This document shows positions 49,870 through 63,581 of a stretch of 64,000 bases of DNA, in pieces. Origin of the DNA: Anagrus nilaparvatae (taxonomy: Eukaryota > Arthropoda > Insecta > Hymenoptera > Mymaridae); assembly GCA_022575985.1 (NCBI GenBank), contig JAKSXM010000038.1:170064-234063 (forward strand), in the 5' to 3' direction. The notes beneath the pieces are model-generated. The model searched no databases. It saw only the letters and a list, made by a program, of their open reading frames with translations, and was not told the DNA's origin. Each line of letters begins with the position of its first letter. The first letter of the stretch is position 1. The position numbers and the translations under genes are program-made.

Positions 49870-51873
49870 TTAGATGTCGGCGGTCCCATTGATGAAAATA
49901 CGGGAGCGAGCGCAAGTTACTCGGGCGACTGTAAAACGACCGGATACCATAATATCGTTGAAGAAAACTCGATAAATTTTAACACGCTCGTCCGGAGCAA
50001 AAGACTCTCGGAGCGAGTGGGTGTTACTCGGCCCACCGGAGAACCGGGAGACAAACCGGATACCGCGATATCGCATACTCCCGCCGGTTAACGGCGATTA
50101 GTTTCTAGAATCCTATGGAGAGTCGAAGGTACTCCCGCTGTACACCCGCGATAAGTTATTAATACCTTAAGTATAGATGAACTTTTTGCCGCCTATGTAA
50201 CCGCCATCAGTTTTTATTATCCTTAGTAGAGTCCAAATTACTCCCGCCGTAGACCCACGATCATATTACAATTTCCTAGGGAGGCTCATGGTTACTCCCA
50301 CCGTTTATCCGCGATCAGTTTTCAAAATCCTATAGATAGTTATTATTACATTACTCAATCGTCCGGATAATACAAAAACGAGCAGATACCAAATTAGATG
50401 ACGGCTGTCCAATGTATGAAATTAGATGTCGGCGGTCCCATTGATGAAAATACGGGAGCGAGCGCAAGTTACTCGGGCGACCGTAAAACGACCGGATACC
50501 GTAATATCGTTGAAGAAAACTCGAAAAATTTTAACACTCTCGACCGGAGCAAAAGACACTCGGGGCGAGTGGGTGTTACTCGGCCCACCGGAGAACTGGG
50601 AGAAAAACCGGATACCGCGATATCGCATACTCCTGCCGTTTACCGGCAATTAGTTTTTAGAAACCTATGGAGAGTCGAAGGTACTCCCACTGTATACCCA
50701 CGATTAGATGTATATTTCCTTGGGAGACTGATGTTTACTCCCGCCATTTACCCACTTATAATCTCTCGTTTTCAAAATCCTATAGATAGTTATTATTACA
50801 TTACTCAATCGTCCGGATAATACAAAAACGAGCAGATACCAAATTAGATGACGGCTGTCCAATGTATGAAATTAGATGTCGGCGGTCCCATTGATGAAAA
50901 TACGGGAGCGAGCGCAAGTTACTCGGGCGACCGTAAAACGACCGGATACCGTAATATCGTTGAAGAAAACTCGATAAATTTTAACACGGTCGTCCGGAGC
51001 AAAAGACTCTCGGAGCGAGTGGGTGTTACTCGGCCCACCGGAGAACCGGGAGACAAACCGGATACCGCGATATCGCATACTCCCGCCGGTTAACGGCGAT
51101 TAGTTTCTAGAATCCTATGGAGAGTCGAAGGTACTCCCGCTGTACACCCGCGATAAGTTATTAATACCTTAAGTATAGATGAACTTTTTGCCGCCTATGT
51201 AACCGCCATCAGTTTTTATTATCCTTAGTAGAGTCCAAATTACTCCCGCCGTAGACCCACGATCATATTACAATTTCCTAGGGAAGCCCATGGTTACTCC
51301 CACCGTTTATCCGCGATCAGTTTTCAAAATCCTATAGATAGTTCATATTACATTACTCAATCGTCCGGATTATACAAAAACGAGCAGATACCAAATTAGA
51401 TGACGGCTGTCCAATGTATGAAATTAGATGTCGGCGGGCCCATTGATGAAAATACGGGAGCGAGCGCAAGTTACTCGGGCGACCGTAAAACGACCGGATA
51501 CCGTGATATCGTTGAAGAAAACTCGAAAAATTTTAACACTCTCGACCGGAGCAAAAGACACTCGGGGCGAGTGGGTGTTACTCGGCCCACCGGAGAACTG
51601 GGAGAAAAACCGGATACCGCGATATCGCATACTCCTGCCGTTTACCGGCAATTAGTGTTTAGAATCCTATGGAGAGTCGAAGGTACTCCGGCTGTATACC
51701 CACGTTTAGATGTATATTTCCTTGGGAGACTGATGTTTACTCCCGCCATTTACCCACTTATTTTCTCTCGTTTTCAAAATCCTATAGATAGTTATTATTA
51801 CATTACTCAATCGACCGGATAATACAAAAACGAGCAGATACCAAATTAGATAACGGCAATCCTATGTATAAAA
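49870..51873. repeat. A/B run (B49870 A50422 B50872 A'51424)
   Basis: 552+450+552+450 bp. B 50872 has GGGAAGCCCATGG near 51282, where nearly all other units read GGGAGGCTCATGG. Confidence 0.92.
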
Positions 51874-53432
51874 TTAGATGTCGGCGGTCCCATTGATGAA
51901 AATACGGGAGCGAGCGCAAGTTACTCTGGCGACTGTAAAACGACCGGATACCGTAATATCGTTGAAGAAAACTCGATAAATTTTAACACGCTCGTCCGGA
52001 GCAAAAGACTCTCGGAGCGAGTGGGTGTTACTCGGACCACCGGAGAACCGGGAGAAAAACCGAATACTGCGATATCGCATACTCCCGCCGGTTACCGGCG
52101 ATTAGTTTTTAGAATCCTATGGAGAGTCGAAGGTACTCCCGCGGTACACCCGCGATAAGTTATTAATACCTTAAGTAGAGTTGAACATTTTGCCGCCTAT
52201 GTAACCGCCATCAGTTTTTATTATCCTTAGTAGAGTCGATGTTACTCCCGCTGTATACCCGCGATTAGATTTATATTTCCTTGGGAGACTGATGGTTAAT
52301 CCCGCCATTTACCCACTATCAGTTCTTAAAATACTTTAACGAGTCGAGGCTACTTCCGCCGAATACCAACGATTAGTTATTTATATCCATAAGAGAGTCA
52401 AAGCTACTCCCGCGGTATACCAGCGATCTGTTATTAACTTCCTAATGAGAGTTGTAGTTACTGCAACCATTTTATTGAATTCCACATTTGCACTCCATAC
52501 CTGGGACAGCCGACATCTATTTACTTACGAATATCTTATGCGTTCCTATAAATTTCCTATGTCCTGATTTTGACAATTTCATAAACATAGTTAATTTTTA
52601 TTATCATCCATAAGAGGGACAAAGTTACTCTCGCTATTCACCCGTGATCAGATGACAATTAACTTGGGAGAGTCATGGTTACTCCCACCATTTGCCCGCG
52701 ATGAGTTTTTAAAATCCTATGGAGATTCGAAGCTACTCTTACTGTACACCAGCGATCAGTTACTAATATCTTAAATTGAGTTGAATCTACTCCCGCCTAT
52801 TTAACCGCCATCAGATTCTATTATCCTTAGGAAAGAAGTAGTTACTCCTGCCGTTTACCCGCGGTGCCTTTTTCAATATGCTATGAAGATTCATAATTAC
52901 TCCCGCCGTTTACCATCAGTTCATTTTTGATAACCGTAAAGTATTCTACAATCGTATAAAACGACCGACAAATAAGCAATTATTTATTCGTTTCTAGACA
53001 TTCACTCGATACCTGGGACTGCCGACATCTATTTAATAATTACCAATAAAATAAGCGCTCCTATCAATTTCCGAAGTGCTAATTTAGACATTTCCATAGA
53101 GATAATCACGTTTTATTAGTATCCACAAGAGAATCGAAGCTACTCCCGCGGTACTGTCGCGATAAGTCATTACTATTTCAAGTAGAGTCGAACTTTTTCC
53201 CGCCGATCTAACCTCCATCAGTTTTTATTATCCTTTGGAAAGTCGAAATTATTCCCGCCGTAGACCCACGATCATATTACAATTTCCTAGGGAGGCTCAT
53301 GGTTACTCCCACCGTTTATCCGCGATCAGTTTTCAAAATCCTATAGATAGTTATTATTACATTACTCAATCGTCCGGATAATACAAAAACGAGCAGATAC
53401 CAAATTAGATGACGGCTGTCCAATGTATGAAA
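51874..53432. repeat. L unit 7 (type L1b)
   Basis: 1559 bp. It has TATCAATTTCCGAAG and TATGGAGATTCGAAG as in L units 2537 and 62020. The right tail switches to TTATCCTTTGGAAAG, a B-tail variant, near 53230. Confidence 0.93.
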
Positions 53433-56400
53433 TTAGATGTCGGCGGTCCCATTGATGAAAATACGGGAGCGAGCGCAAGTTACTCGGGCGACCGTAAAAC
53501 GACCGGATACCGTAATATCGTTGAAGAAAACTCGAAAAATTTTAACACTCTCGACCGGAGCAAAAGACACTCGGGGCGAGTGGGTGTTACTCGGCCCACC
53601 GGAGAACCGGGAGAAAAACCGGATACCGCGATATCGCATACTCCTGCCGTTTACCGGCAATTAGTTTTTAGAATCCTATGGAGAGTCGAAGGTACTCCCG
53701 CTGTATACCCACGATTAGATGTATATTTCCTTGGGAGACTGATGTTTACTCCCGCCATTTACCCACTTATTTTCTCTCGTTTTCAAAATCCAATAGTTAG
53801 TTATTATTACATTACTCAATCGACCGGATAATACAAAAACGAGCAGATACCAAATTAGATAACGGCTGTCCTATGTATGAAATTAGATGTCGGCGGTCCC
53901 ATTGATGAAAATACGGGAGCGAGCGCTAGTTACTCTAGCGACTGTAAAACGACCGGATACCGTAATATTGTTGAAGAAAACTCGATAAATTTTAACACGC
54001 TCGTCCGGAGCAAAAGACTCTCGGAGCGAGTGGGTGTTACTCGGCCCACCGGAGAACCGGGAGACAAACCGGATACCGCGATATCGCATACTCCCGCCGG
54101 TTAACGGCGATTAGTTTCTAGAATCCTATGGAGAGTCGAAGGTACTCCCGCTGTACACCCGCGATAAGTTATTAATACCTTAAGTATAGATGAACTTTTT
54201 GCCGCCTATGTAACCGCCATCAGTTTTTATTATCCTTAGTAGAGTCCAAATTACTCCCGCCGTAGACCCACGATCATATTACAATTTCCTAGGGAGGATC
54301 ATGGTTACTCCCACCGTTTATCCGCGATCAGTTTTCAAAATCCTATAGATAGTTATTATTACATTACTCAATCGTCCGGATAATACAAAAACGAGCAGAT
54401 ACCAAATTAGATGACGGCTGTCCAATGTATGAAATTAGATGTCGGCGGTCCCATTGATGAAAATACGGGAGCGAGCGCAAGTTACTCGGGCGACCGTAAA
54501 ACGACCGGATACCGTAATATCGTTGAAGAAAACTCGAAAAATTTTAACACTCTCGACCGGAGCAAAAGACACTCGGGGCGAGTGGGTGTTACTCGGCCCA
54601 CCGGAGAACTGGGAGAAAAACCGGATACCGCGATATCGCATACTCCTGCCGTTTACCGGAAATTAGTTTTTAGAATCCTATGGAGAGTCGAAGGTACTCC
54701 CACTGTATACCCACGATTAGATGTATATTTCCTTGGGAGACTGATGTTTACTCCCGCCATTTACCCACTTATTTTCTCTCGTTTTCAAAATCCAATAGAT
54801 AGTTATTATTACATTACTCAATCGACCGGATAATACAAAAACGAGCAGATACCAAATTAGATAACGGCTGTCCTATGTATGAAATTAGATGTCGGCGGTC
54901 CCATTGATGAAAATACGGGAGCGAGCGCAAGTTACTCTGGCGACTGTAAAACGACCGGATACCATAATATCGTTGAAGAAAACTCGATAAATTTTAACAC
55001 GCTCGTCCGGAGCAAAAGACTCTCGGAGCGAGTGGGTGTTACTCGGCCCACCGGAGAACCGGGAGAAAAACCGGATACCGCGATATCGCATACTCCCGCC
55101 GGTTACCGATTAGTTTTTAGAATCCTATGGAGAGTCGAAGGTACTCCCGTGGTACACCCGCGATAATTTATTAATACCTTAAGTAGAGTTGAATTTTTTG
55201 CGGCCTATGTAACCTCCATCAGTTTTTATTATCCTTTGGAAAGTCGAAATTATTCCCGCCGTAGACCCACGATCATATTACAATTTCCTAGGGAGGCTCA
55301 TGGTTACTCCCACCGTTTATCCGCGATCAGTTTTCAAAATCCTATAGATAGTTATTATTACATTACTCAATCGTCCGGATAATACAAAAACGAGCAGATA
55401 CCAAATTAGATGACGGCTGTCCAATGTATGAAATTAGATGTCGGCGGTCCCATTGATGAAAATACGGGAGCGAGCGCAAGTTACTCGGGCGACCGTAAAA
55501 CGACCGGATACCGTAATATCGTTGAAGAAAACTCGATAAATTTTAACACGGTCGTCCGGAGCAAAAGACTCTCGGAGCGAGTGGGTGTTACTCGGCCCAC
55601 CGGAGAACCGGGAGACAAACCGGATACCGCGATATCGCATACTCCCGCCGGTTAACGGCGATTAGTTTCTAGTATCCTATGGAGAGTCGAAGGTACTCCC
55701 GCTGTACACCCGCGATAAGTTATTAATACCTTAAGTATAGATGAACTTTTTGCCGCCTATGTAACCGCCATCAGTTTTTATTATCCTTAGTAGAGTCCAA
55801 ATTACTCCCGCCGTAGACCCACGATCATATTACAATTTCCTAGGGAGGCTCATGGTTACTCCCACCGTTTATCCGCGATCAGTTTTCAAAATCCTATAGA
55901 TAGTTCATATTACATTACTCAATCGTCCGGATTATACAAAAACGAGCAGATACCAAATTAGATGACGGCTGTCCAATGTATGAAATTAGATGTCGGCGGG
56001 CCCATTGATGAAAATACGGGAGCGAGCGCAAGTTACTCGGGCGACCGTAAAACGACCGGATACCGTGATATCGTTGAAGAAAACTCGAAAAATTTTAACA
56101 CTCTCGACCGGAGCAAAAGACACTCGGGGCGAGTGGGTGTTACTCGGCCCACCGGAGAACTGGGAGAAAAACCGGATACCGCGATATCGCATACTCCTGC
56201 CGTTTACCGGCAATTAGTGTTTAGAATCCTATGGAGAGTCGAAGGTACTCCGGCTGTATACCCACGTTTAGATGTATATTTCCTTGGGAGACTGATGTTT
56301 ACTCCCGCCATTTACCCACTTATTTTCTCTCGTTTTCAAAATCCTATAGATAGTTATTATTACATTACTCAATCGACCGGATAATACAAAAACGAGCAGA

Positions 56401-56435
56401 TACCAAATTAGATAACGGCAATCCTATGTATAAAA
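53433..56435. repeat. A/B run (A53433 B53883 A54435 B54885 B55434 A'55986)
   Basis: A 53433 has the AATAGTTAG substitution near 53794, seen again near 63943. B 53883 carries CGCTAGTTACTCTAGCG. A 54435 has TACCGGAAATTAG. B 54885 has CGATAATTTATTAA. B 55434 carries TTCTAGTATCC near 55667. Confidence 0.92.
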
Positions 56436-57994
56436 TTAGATGTCGGCGGTCCCATTGATGAAAATACGGGAGCGAGCGCAAGTTACTCTGGCGACTGTAA
56501 AACGACCGGATACCGTAATATCGTTGAAGAAAACTCGATAAATTTTAACACGCTCGTCCGGAGCAAAAGACTCTCGGAGCGAGTGGGTGTTACTCGGACC
56601 ACCGGAGAACCGGGAGAAAAACCGAATACTGCGATATCGCATACTCCCGCCGGTTACCGGCGATTAGTTTTTAGAATCCTATGGAGAGTCGAAGGTACTC
56701 CCGCGGTACACCCGCGATAAGTTATTAATACCTTAAGTAGAGTTGAACATTTTGCCGCCTATGTAACCGCCATCAGTTTTTATTATCCTTAGTAGAGTCG
56801 ATGTTACTCCCGCTGTATACCCGCGATTAGATTTATATTTCCTTGGGAGACTGATGGTTAATCCCGCCATTTACCCACTATCAGTTCTTAAAATACTTTA
56901 ACGAGTCGAGGCTACTTCCGCCGAATACCAACGATTAGTTATTTATATCCATAAGAGAGTCAAAGCTACTCCCGCGGTATACCAGCGATCTGTTATTAAC
57001 TTCCTAATGAGAGTTGTAGTTACTGCAACCATTTTATTGAATTCCACATTTGCACTCCATACCTGGGACAGCCGACATCTATTTACTTACGAATATCTTA
57101 TGCGTTCCTATAAATTTCCTATGTCCTGATTTTGACAATTTCATAAACATAGTTAATTTTTATTATCATCCATAAGAGGGACAAAGTTACTCTCGCTATT
57201 CACCCGTGATCAGATGACAATTAACTTGGGAGAGTCATGGTTACTCCCACCATTTGCCCGCGATGAGTTTTTAAAATCCTATGGAAATTCGAAGCTACTC
57301 TTACTGTACACCAGCGATCAGTTACTAATATCTTAAATTGAGTTGAATCTACTCCCGCCTATTTAACCGCCATCAGATTCTATTATCCTTAGGAAAGAAG
57401 TAGTTACTCCTGCCGTTTACCCGCGGTGCCTTTTTCAATATGCTATGAAGATTCATAATTACTCCCGCCGTTTACCATCAGTTCATTTTTGATAACCGTA
57501 AAGTATTCTACAATCGTATAAAACGACCGACAAATAAGCAATTATTTATTCGTTTCTAGACATTCACTCGATACCTGGGACTGCCGACATCTATTTAATA
57601 ATTACCAATAAAATAAGCGCTCCTATCAAATTCCGAAGTGCTAATTTAGACATTTCCATAGAGATAATCACGTTTTATTAGTATCCACAAGAGAATCGAA
57701 GCTACTCCCGCGGTACTGTCGCGATAAGTCATTACTATTTCAAGTAGAGTCGAACTTTTTCCCGCCGATCTAACCTCCATCAGAATTTATTATCCTTAGG
57801 AAAGTCGAAATTATTCCCGCCGTAGACCCACGATCATATTACAATTTCCTAGGGAGGCTTATCGTTACTTCCACCGTTTATCCGCGATCAGTTTTCAAAA
57901 TCCTATAGATAGTTATTATTACATTACTCAATCGTCCGGATAATACAAAAACGAGCAGATACCAAATTAGATGACGGCTGTCCAATGTATGAAA
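56436..57994. repeat. L unit 8 (type L1a)
   Basis: 1559 bp with all L1a markers. It starts the second copy of the 10.13-kb HOR. Confidence 0.93.
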
Positions 57995-58444
57995 TTAGAT
58001 GTCGGCGGTCCCATTGATGAAAATACGGGAGCGAGCGCAAGTTAATCGAGCGACCGTAAAACGACCGGATACCGTAATATCGTTGAAGAAAACTCGAAAA
58101 ATTTTAACACTCTCGACCGGAGCAAAAGACACTCGGGGCGAGTGGGTGTTACTCGGCCCACCGGAGAACTGGGAGAAAAACCGGATACCGCGATATCGCA
58201 TACTCCTGCCGTTTACCGGCAATTAGTTTTTAGAAACCTATGGAGAGTCGAAGGTACTCCCACTGTATACCCACGATTAGATGTATATTTCCTTGGGAGA
58301 CTGATGTTTACTCCCGCCATTTACCCACTTATTTTCTCTCGTTTTCAAAATCCAATAGATAGTTATTATTACATTACTCAATCGACCGGATAATACAAAA
58401 ACGAGCAGATACCAAATTAGATAACGGCTGTCCCATGTATGAAA
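57995..58444. repeat. A unit between two L units (57995)
   Basis: 450 bp with the TTAATCGAGCG variant, as in 27279 and 47861. Confidence 0.92.
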
Positions 58445-60003
58445 TTAGATGTCGGCGGTCCCATTGATGAAAATACGGGAGCGAGCGCAAGTTACTCTGG
58501 CGACTGTAAAACGACCGGATACTATAATATCGTTGAAGAAAACTCGATAAATTTTAACACGCTCGTCCGGAGCAAAAGACTCTCGGAGCGAGTGGGTGTT
58601 ACTCGGACCACCGGAGAACCGGGAGAAAAACCGGATACCGCGATATCGCATACTCCCGCCGGTTACCGGCGATTAGTTTTTAGAATCCTATGGAGACTCG
58701 AAGGTACTCCCGCGGTACACCCGCGATAAGTTATTAATACCTTAAGTAGAGTTGAACATTTTGCCGCCTATGTAACCGCCATCAGTTTTTATTATCCTTA
58801 GTAGTGTCGATGTTACTCCCGCTGTATACCCGCGATTAGATTCATATTTCCTTGGAAGACTGATGGTTAATCCCGCCATTTACCCACTATCAGTTCTTAA
58901 AATACTTTAAAGAGTCGAGGCTACTTCCGCCGAATACCAACGATTAGTTATTTATATCCATAAGAGAGTCAACGCTACTCCCGCGGTATACCAGCGATCT
59001 GTTATTAACTTCCTAATGAGAGTTGTAGTTACTGCAACCATTTTATTGAATTCCACATTTGCACTCCATACCTGGGACATCCGACATCTATTTACTTACG
59101 AATATCTTATGCGTTCCTATAAATTTCCTATGTCCTGATTTTGACAATTTCATAAACATAGTTAATTTTTATTATCATCCATAAGAGGGACAAAGTTACT
59201 CTCGCTATTCACCCGTGATCAGATGACAATTAACTTGGGAGAGTCATGGTTACTCCCACCATTTGCCTGCGATGAGTTTTTAAAATCCTATGGAGATTCG
59301 AAGCTACTCTTACTGTACACCAGCGATCAGTTACTAATATCTTAAATTGAGTTGAATCTACTCCCGCCTATTTAACCGCCATCAGATTCTATTATCCTTA
59401 GGAAAGAAGTAGTTACTCCTGCCGTTTACCCGCGGTGCTTTTTTCAATATGCTATGAAGATTCATAATTACTCCCGCCGTTTACCATCAGTTCATTTTTG
59501 ATAACCGTAAAGTATTCTACAATCGTATAAAACGACCGACAAATAAGCAATTATTTATTCGTTTCTAGACATTCACTCGATACCTGGGACTGCCGACATC
59601 TATTTAATAATTACCAATAAAATAAGCGCTCCTATCAATTTCCGAAGTGCTAATTTAGACATTTCCATAGAGATAATCACGTTTTATTAGTATCCACAAG
59701 AGAATCGAAGCTACTCCCGCGGTACTGTCGCGATAAGTCATTACTATTTCAAGTAGAGTCGATTTTTTTCCCGCCGATCTAACCTCCATCAGTTTTTATT
59801 ATCCTTAGGAAAGTCGAAATTATTCCCGCCGTAGACCCACGATCATATTACAATTTCCTAGGGAGGCTCATCGTTACTTCCACCGTTTATCCGCGATCAG
59901 TTTTCAAAATCCTATAGATAGTTATTATTACATTACTCAATCGTCCGGATAATACAAAAACGAGCAGATACCAAATTAGATGACGGCTGTCCAATGTATG
60001 AAA
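58445..60003. repeat. L unit 9 (type L2)
   Basis: 1559 bp with L2 markers. It has a private GCGGTGCTTTTTTC for GCGGTGCCTTTTTC near 59431. Confidence 0.93.
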
Positions 60004-62019
60004 TTAGATGTCGGCGGTCCCATTGATGAAAATACGGGAGCGAGCGCAAGTTACTCGGGCGACTGTAAAACGACCGGATACCATAATATCGTTGAAGAAA
60101 ACTCGATAAATTTTAACACGCTCGTCCGGAGCAAAAGACTCTCGGAGCGAGTGGGTGTTACTCGGCCCACCGGAGAACCGGGAGACAAACCGGATACCGC
60201 GATATCGCATACTCCCGCCGGTTAACGGCGATTAGTTTCTAGAATCCTATGGAGAGTCGAAGGTACTCCCGCTGTACACCCGCGATAAGTTATTAATACC
60301 TTAAGTATAGATGAACTTTTTGCCGCCTATGTAACCGCCATCAGTTTTTATTATCCTTAGTAGAGTCCAAATTACTCCCGCCGTAGACCCACGATCATAT
60401 TACAATTTCCTAGTGAGGCTCATGGTTACTCCCACCGTTTATCCGCGATCAGTTTTCAAAATCCTATAGATAGTTATTATTACATTACTCAATCGTCCGG
60501 ATAATACAAAAACGAGCAGATACCAAATTAGATGACGGCTGTCCAATGTATGAAATTAGATGTCGGCGGTCCCATTGATGAAAATACGGGAGCGAGCGCA
60601 AGTTACTCGGGCGACCGTAAAACGACCGGATACCGTAATATCCGTAATAATACGTTGAAGAAAACTCGAAAAATTTTAACACTCTCGACCGGAGCAAAAG
60701 ACACTCGGGGCGAGTGGGTGTTACTCGGCCCACCGGAGAACTGGGAGAAAAACCGGATACCGCGATATCGCATACTCCTGCCGTTTACCGGCAATTAGTT
60801 TTTAGAAACCTATGGAGAGTCGAAGGTACTCCCACTGTATACCCACGATTAGATGTATATTTCCTTGGGAGACTGATGTTTACTCCCGCCATTTACCCAC
60901 TTATAATCTCTCGTTTTCAAAATCCTATAGATAGTTATTATTACATTACTCAATCGTCCGGATAATACAAAAACGAGCAGATACCAAATTAGATGACGGC
61001 TGTCCAATGTATGAAATTAGATGTCGGCGGTCCCATTGATGAAAATACGGGAGCGAGCGCAAGTTACTCGGGCGACCGTAAAACGACCGGATACCGTAAT
61101 ATCGTTGAAGAAAACTCGATAAATTTTAACACGGTCGTCCGGAGCAAAAGACTCTCGGAGCGAGTGGGTGTTACTCGGCCCACCGGAGAACCGGGAGACA
61201 AACCGGATACCGCGATATCGCATACTCCCGCCGGTTAACGGCGATTAGTTTCTAGAATCCTATGGAGAGTCGAAGGTACTCCCGCTGTACACCCGCGATA
61301 AGTTATTAATACCTTAAGTATAGATGAACTTTTTGCCGCCTATGTAACCGCCATCAGTTTTTATTATCCTTAGTAGAGTCCAAATTACTCCCGCCGTAGA
61401 CCCACGATCATATTACAATTTCCTAGGGAAGCCCATGGTTACTCCCACCGTTTATCCGCGATCAGTTTTCAAAATCCTATAGATAGTTCATATTACATTA
61501 CTCAATCGTCCGGATTATACAAAAACGAGCAGATACCAAATTAGATGACGGCTGTCCAATGTATGAAATTAGATGTCGGCGGGCCCATTGATGAAAATAC
61601 GGGAGCGAGCGCAAGTTACTCGGGCGACCGTAAAACGACCGGATACCGTGATATCGTTGAAGAAAACTCGAAAAATTTTAACACTCTCGACCGGAGCAAA
61701 AGACACTCGGGGCGAGTGGGTGTTACTCGGCCCACCGGAGAACTGGGAGAAAAACCGGATACCGCGATATCGCATACTCCTGCCGTTTACCGGCAATTAG
61801 TGTTTAGAATCCTATGGAGAGTCGAAGGTACTCCGGCTGTATACCCACGTTTAGATGTATATTTCCTTGGGAGACTGATGTTTACTCCCGCCATTTACCC
61901 ACTTATTTTCTCTCGTTTTCAAAATCCTATAGATAGTTATTATTACATTACTCAATCGACCGGATAATACAAAAACGAGCAGATACCAAATTAGATAACG
62001 GCAATCCTATGTATAAAAG
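60004..62019. repeat. A/B run (B60004 A60556 B61017 A'61569)
   Basis: A 60556 is 461 bp because of an 11-bp insertion (CGTAATAATAC, 60643-60653) that resembles the adjacent CGTAATATC, suggesting slippage. A' 61569 is 451 bp with an extra G at 62019. The tail of B 60004 has CTAGTGAGGCTC at about 60411 for CTAGGGAGGCTC. Confidence 0.92.
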
Positions 62020-63581
62020 TTAGATGTCGGCGGTCCCATTGATGAAAATACGGGAGCGAGCGCAAGTTACTCTGGCGACTGTAAAACGACCGGATACCGT
62101 AATATCGTTGAAGAAAACTCGATAAATTTTAACACGCTCGTCCGGAGCAAAAGACTCTCGGAGCGAGTGGGTGTTACTCGGACCACCGGAGAACCGGGAG
62201 AAAAACCGAATACTGCGATATCGCATACTCCCGCCGGTTACCGGCGATTAGTTTTTAGAATCCTATGGAGAGTCGAAGGTACTCCCGCGGTACACCCGCG
62301 ATAAGTTATTAATACCTTAAGTAGAGTTGAACATTTTGCCGCCTATGTAACCGCCATCAGTTTTTATTATCCTTAGTAGAGTCGATGTTACTCCCGCTGT
62401 ATACCCGCGATTAGATTTATATTTCCTTGGGAGACTGATGGTTAATCCCGCCATTTACCCACTATCAGTTCTTAAAATACTTTAACGAGTCGAGGCTACT
62501 TCCGCCGAATACCAACGATTAGTTATTTATATCCATAAGAGAGTCAAAGCTACTCCCGCGGTATACCAGCGATCTGTTATTAACTTCCTAATGAGAGTTG
62601 TAGTTACTGCAACCATTTTATTGAATTCCACATTTGCACTCCATACCTGGGACAGCCGACATCTATTTACTTACGAATATCTTATGCGTTCCTATAAATT
62701 TCCTATGTCCTGATTTTGACAATTTCATAAACATAGTTAATTTTTATTATCATCCATAAGAGGGACAAAGTTACTCTCGCTATTCACCCGTGATCAGATG
62801 ACAATTAACTTGGGAGAGTCATGGTTACTCCCACCATTTGCCCGCGATGAGTTTTTAAAATCCTATGGAGATTCGAAGCTACTCTTACTGTACACCAGCG
62901 ATCAGTTACTAATATCTTAAATTGAGTTGAATCTACTCCCGCCTATTTAACCGCCATCAGATTCTATTATCCTTAGGAAAGAAGTAGTTACTCCTGCCGT
63001 TTACCCGCGGTGCCTTTTTCAATATGCTATGAAGATTCATAATTACTCCCGCCGTTTACCATCAGTTCATTTTTGATAACCGTAAAGTATTCTACAATCG
63101 TATAAAACGACCGACAAATAAGCAATTATTTATTCGTTTCTAGACATTCACTCGATACCTGGGACTGCCGACATCTATTTAATAATTACCAATAAAATAA
63201 GCGCTCCTATCAATTTCCGAAGTGCTAATTTAGACATTTCCATAGAGATAATCACGTTTTATTAGTATCCACAAAAGAATCGAAGCTACTCCCGCGGGTA
63301 CTGTCGCGATAAGTCATTACTATTTCAAGTAGAGTCGAACTTTTTCCCGCCGGATCTAACCTCCATCAGTTTTTATTATCCTTTGGAAAGTCGAAATTAT
63401 TCCCGCCCGTAGACCCACGATCATATTACAATTTCCTAGGGAGGCTCATGGTTACTCCCACCGTTTATCCGCGATCAGTTTTCAAAATCCTATAGATAGT
63501 TATTATTACATTACTCAATCGTCCGGATAATACAAAAACGAGCAGATACCAAATTAGATGACGGCTGTCCAATGTATGAAA
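62020..63581. repeat. L unit 10 (type L1b)
   Basis: 1562 bp, three bases longer than other L units because of an extra G in the run at 63296-63298, an extra G at 63352-63353 and an extra C in the run at 63406-63408. It otherwise matches L 51874. Confidence 0.92.

Larger units (their letters stand above)
44084..50871. repeat. Segmental duplication, copy 2 (partner 23502-30289)
   Basis: Unit order C A2 B A' L1a A L2 B A2 at the same spacings as the partner. It diverges afterwards: here the next B (50872) is an ordinary 552-bp unit, while at 30290 it is the 549-bp B1 haplotype. Confidence 0.85.
46302..56435. repeat. 10134-bp higher-order repeat, copy 1
   Basis: Order L1a A L2 B A2 B A' L1b A B A B B A'. 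The spacings sum exactly to 10134 bp. Markers shared with the next copy include GGGAAGCCCATGG (51282 and 61427), GCCTGCGATGAG in L2, TTATAATCTCTCG in A2, and AATAGTTAG in the A after L1b. Confidence 0.88.
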
